Origin: Deltaproteobacteria bacterium
GTDB lineage: Bacteria > Desulfobacterota > Desulfobulbia > Desulfobulbales > Desulfobulbaceae
Assembly (NCBI GenBank): GCA_013151365.1
Contig: JAADIK010000021.1
Span: 1-38,956, forward strand
Direction of reading: 5' to 3'
Length of the DNA: 38,956 bases
Position 1 is the stretch's first letter. Every line of letters starts with the position of its first letter. The notes beneath the pieces were generated by a model. That model was given only the letters and a program-made list of their open reading frames with translations. It made no database searches and was not told the origin of the DNA. Both the position numbers and the translations under genes were made by a program. This document shows positions 38,190 through 38,956 of the stretch, piece after piece.

Positions 38190-38690
38190 CTATTGAAGAA
38201 CAGTGATCGGGTCCGTGAATAATTTTGAATTCGGAATCAGTACCTTGTTACTCTCGGAATCAAGCTCCGTATATCGAAGGTCAATAGAAATAACAATGCC
38301 CTCGTAACCTGATATCTTTATACGGTTTCCTATCTCGAACGGTCGATATAGCAATATGAGGACGCCGGAAAGAAGATTGGAGATAGTATCTTTCATAGCG
38401 AAACCAAGCGCAAATCCGGTCAACCCCAGACCGGCCACAAGCGCGGATACATTGATACCTAAAGTTCCGAGCGCGGTAACAATTCCCAAGATAGTGAGTG
38501 TGATACTGCTTGTCCGGGAAAGTAGCGAAGTGAGATTTCCAGCAAATTTCAATCGCTTGGCCGCTTTGGTGATTATTCTCTTTATTATTTTCGCAATAAT
38601 AAAGAAAACGACTAAAATCACTACGACACCGATTACTCTCGGAACCCAGAGGGTCCCGTTTTCAAGCAATATTCGCACTAGATTTTCCAC
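38190..38690 (-). CDS. Small MscS-family mechanosensitive channel
   Basis: 166 aa; LVAGLGLTGFALGFAMKDTISNLLSGVLILLYRPFEIGNRIKISGYEGIVISIDLRYTEL...VLIPNSKLF. Confidence 0.85.
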   Translation of the reverse strand: MENLVRILLENGTLWVPRVIGVVVILVVFFIIAKIIKRIITKAAKRLKFAGNLTSLLSRTSSITLTILGIVTALGTLGINVSALVAGLGLTGFALGFAMKDTISNLLSGVLILLYRPFEIGNRIKISGYEGIVISIDLRYTELDSESNKVLIPNSKLFTDPITVLQ

Positions 38691-38732
38691 AGACGGCTAA
38701 CCTCTGGTTGTTTAAGGAATACTCTACCCTTG

Positions 38733-38786
38733 TATCCGTGAGCGTTCGAGAACGGTATAGATGCAAGGCGGCGACCATGTTTATTA
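38733..38786 (-). repeat. Repeat family A, end fragment
   Basis: ATCCGTGAGCGTTCGAGAACGGTATAGATGCAAGGCGGCGACC is the reverse complement of the right end of 36003..36219. Confidence 0.7.
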
Positions 38787-38788
38787 TT

Positions 38789-38956
38789 CTATCCCAGATC
38801 TTTTAGGGTTCCGTTTTCAATGCTGAAAATCCAGCCGTGAACGGAAAGCTCCTTCCCCTGTTTCCAGGCGTTCCGGACAATATCCGTATTACAGACGTTT
38901 GTGACCTGCTCTTTTACATTTAGCTCACATAGCAAATCCACCTTCTTGCCATGTTC
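38789..38956 (-). CDS. Beta-carbonic anhydrase, C-terminal part (truncated by window edge)
   Basis: Minus-strand frame reads ...GKKVDLLCELNVKEQVTNVCNTDIVRNAWKQGKELSVHGWIFSIENGTLKDLG*; absent from the ORF track because the start lies outside the window. Confidence 0.82.
   Translation of the reverse strand, partial: EHGKKVDLLCELNVKEQVTNVCNTDIVRNAWKQGKELSVHGWIFSIENGTLKDLG

Overview
This looks like a GC-rich chromosomal window from a Gram-negative bacterium. DsrC, the Lol/FtsX machinery and the general gene content suggest a sulfur-metabolising Desulfobacterota (deltaproteobacterial) relative; that placement is inference. Most of the window is housekeeping: dsrC, a PpiD-like foldase, an SNF2 helicase, hisD, rsmG, a divergent ATP-PEPCK-like protein, two hybrid histidine kinases, leuB, a divergent PRPP synthetase, asd, lolCD-like genes, kdsB, mdh, a long YvcK/CofD-family protein, a two-gene ABC exporter, a SYLF protein, and a five-gene LolA-like/FtsX/ATPase/beta-barrel cluster. 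It ends with a mini-MscS and a truncated beta-carbonic anhydrase that the ORF track misses. The intergenic DNA holds the least expected signals: (A) a dispersed MITE-like family with CTGAATCCGTGA-type terminal inverted repeats, found as one full copy, internally deleted copies and fragments, with one end supplying a gene's last codons and stop; (B) a second family with a 108-bp near-perfect hairpin; and (C) a ~150-bp repeat carrying an AACAGCCT/ACAGCCT minisatellite, present in inverted orientation on both sides of an 8-kb block (hisD to leuB) and containing the hisD ribosome-binding site. All calls are by eye; no database search was run.
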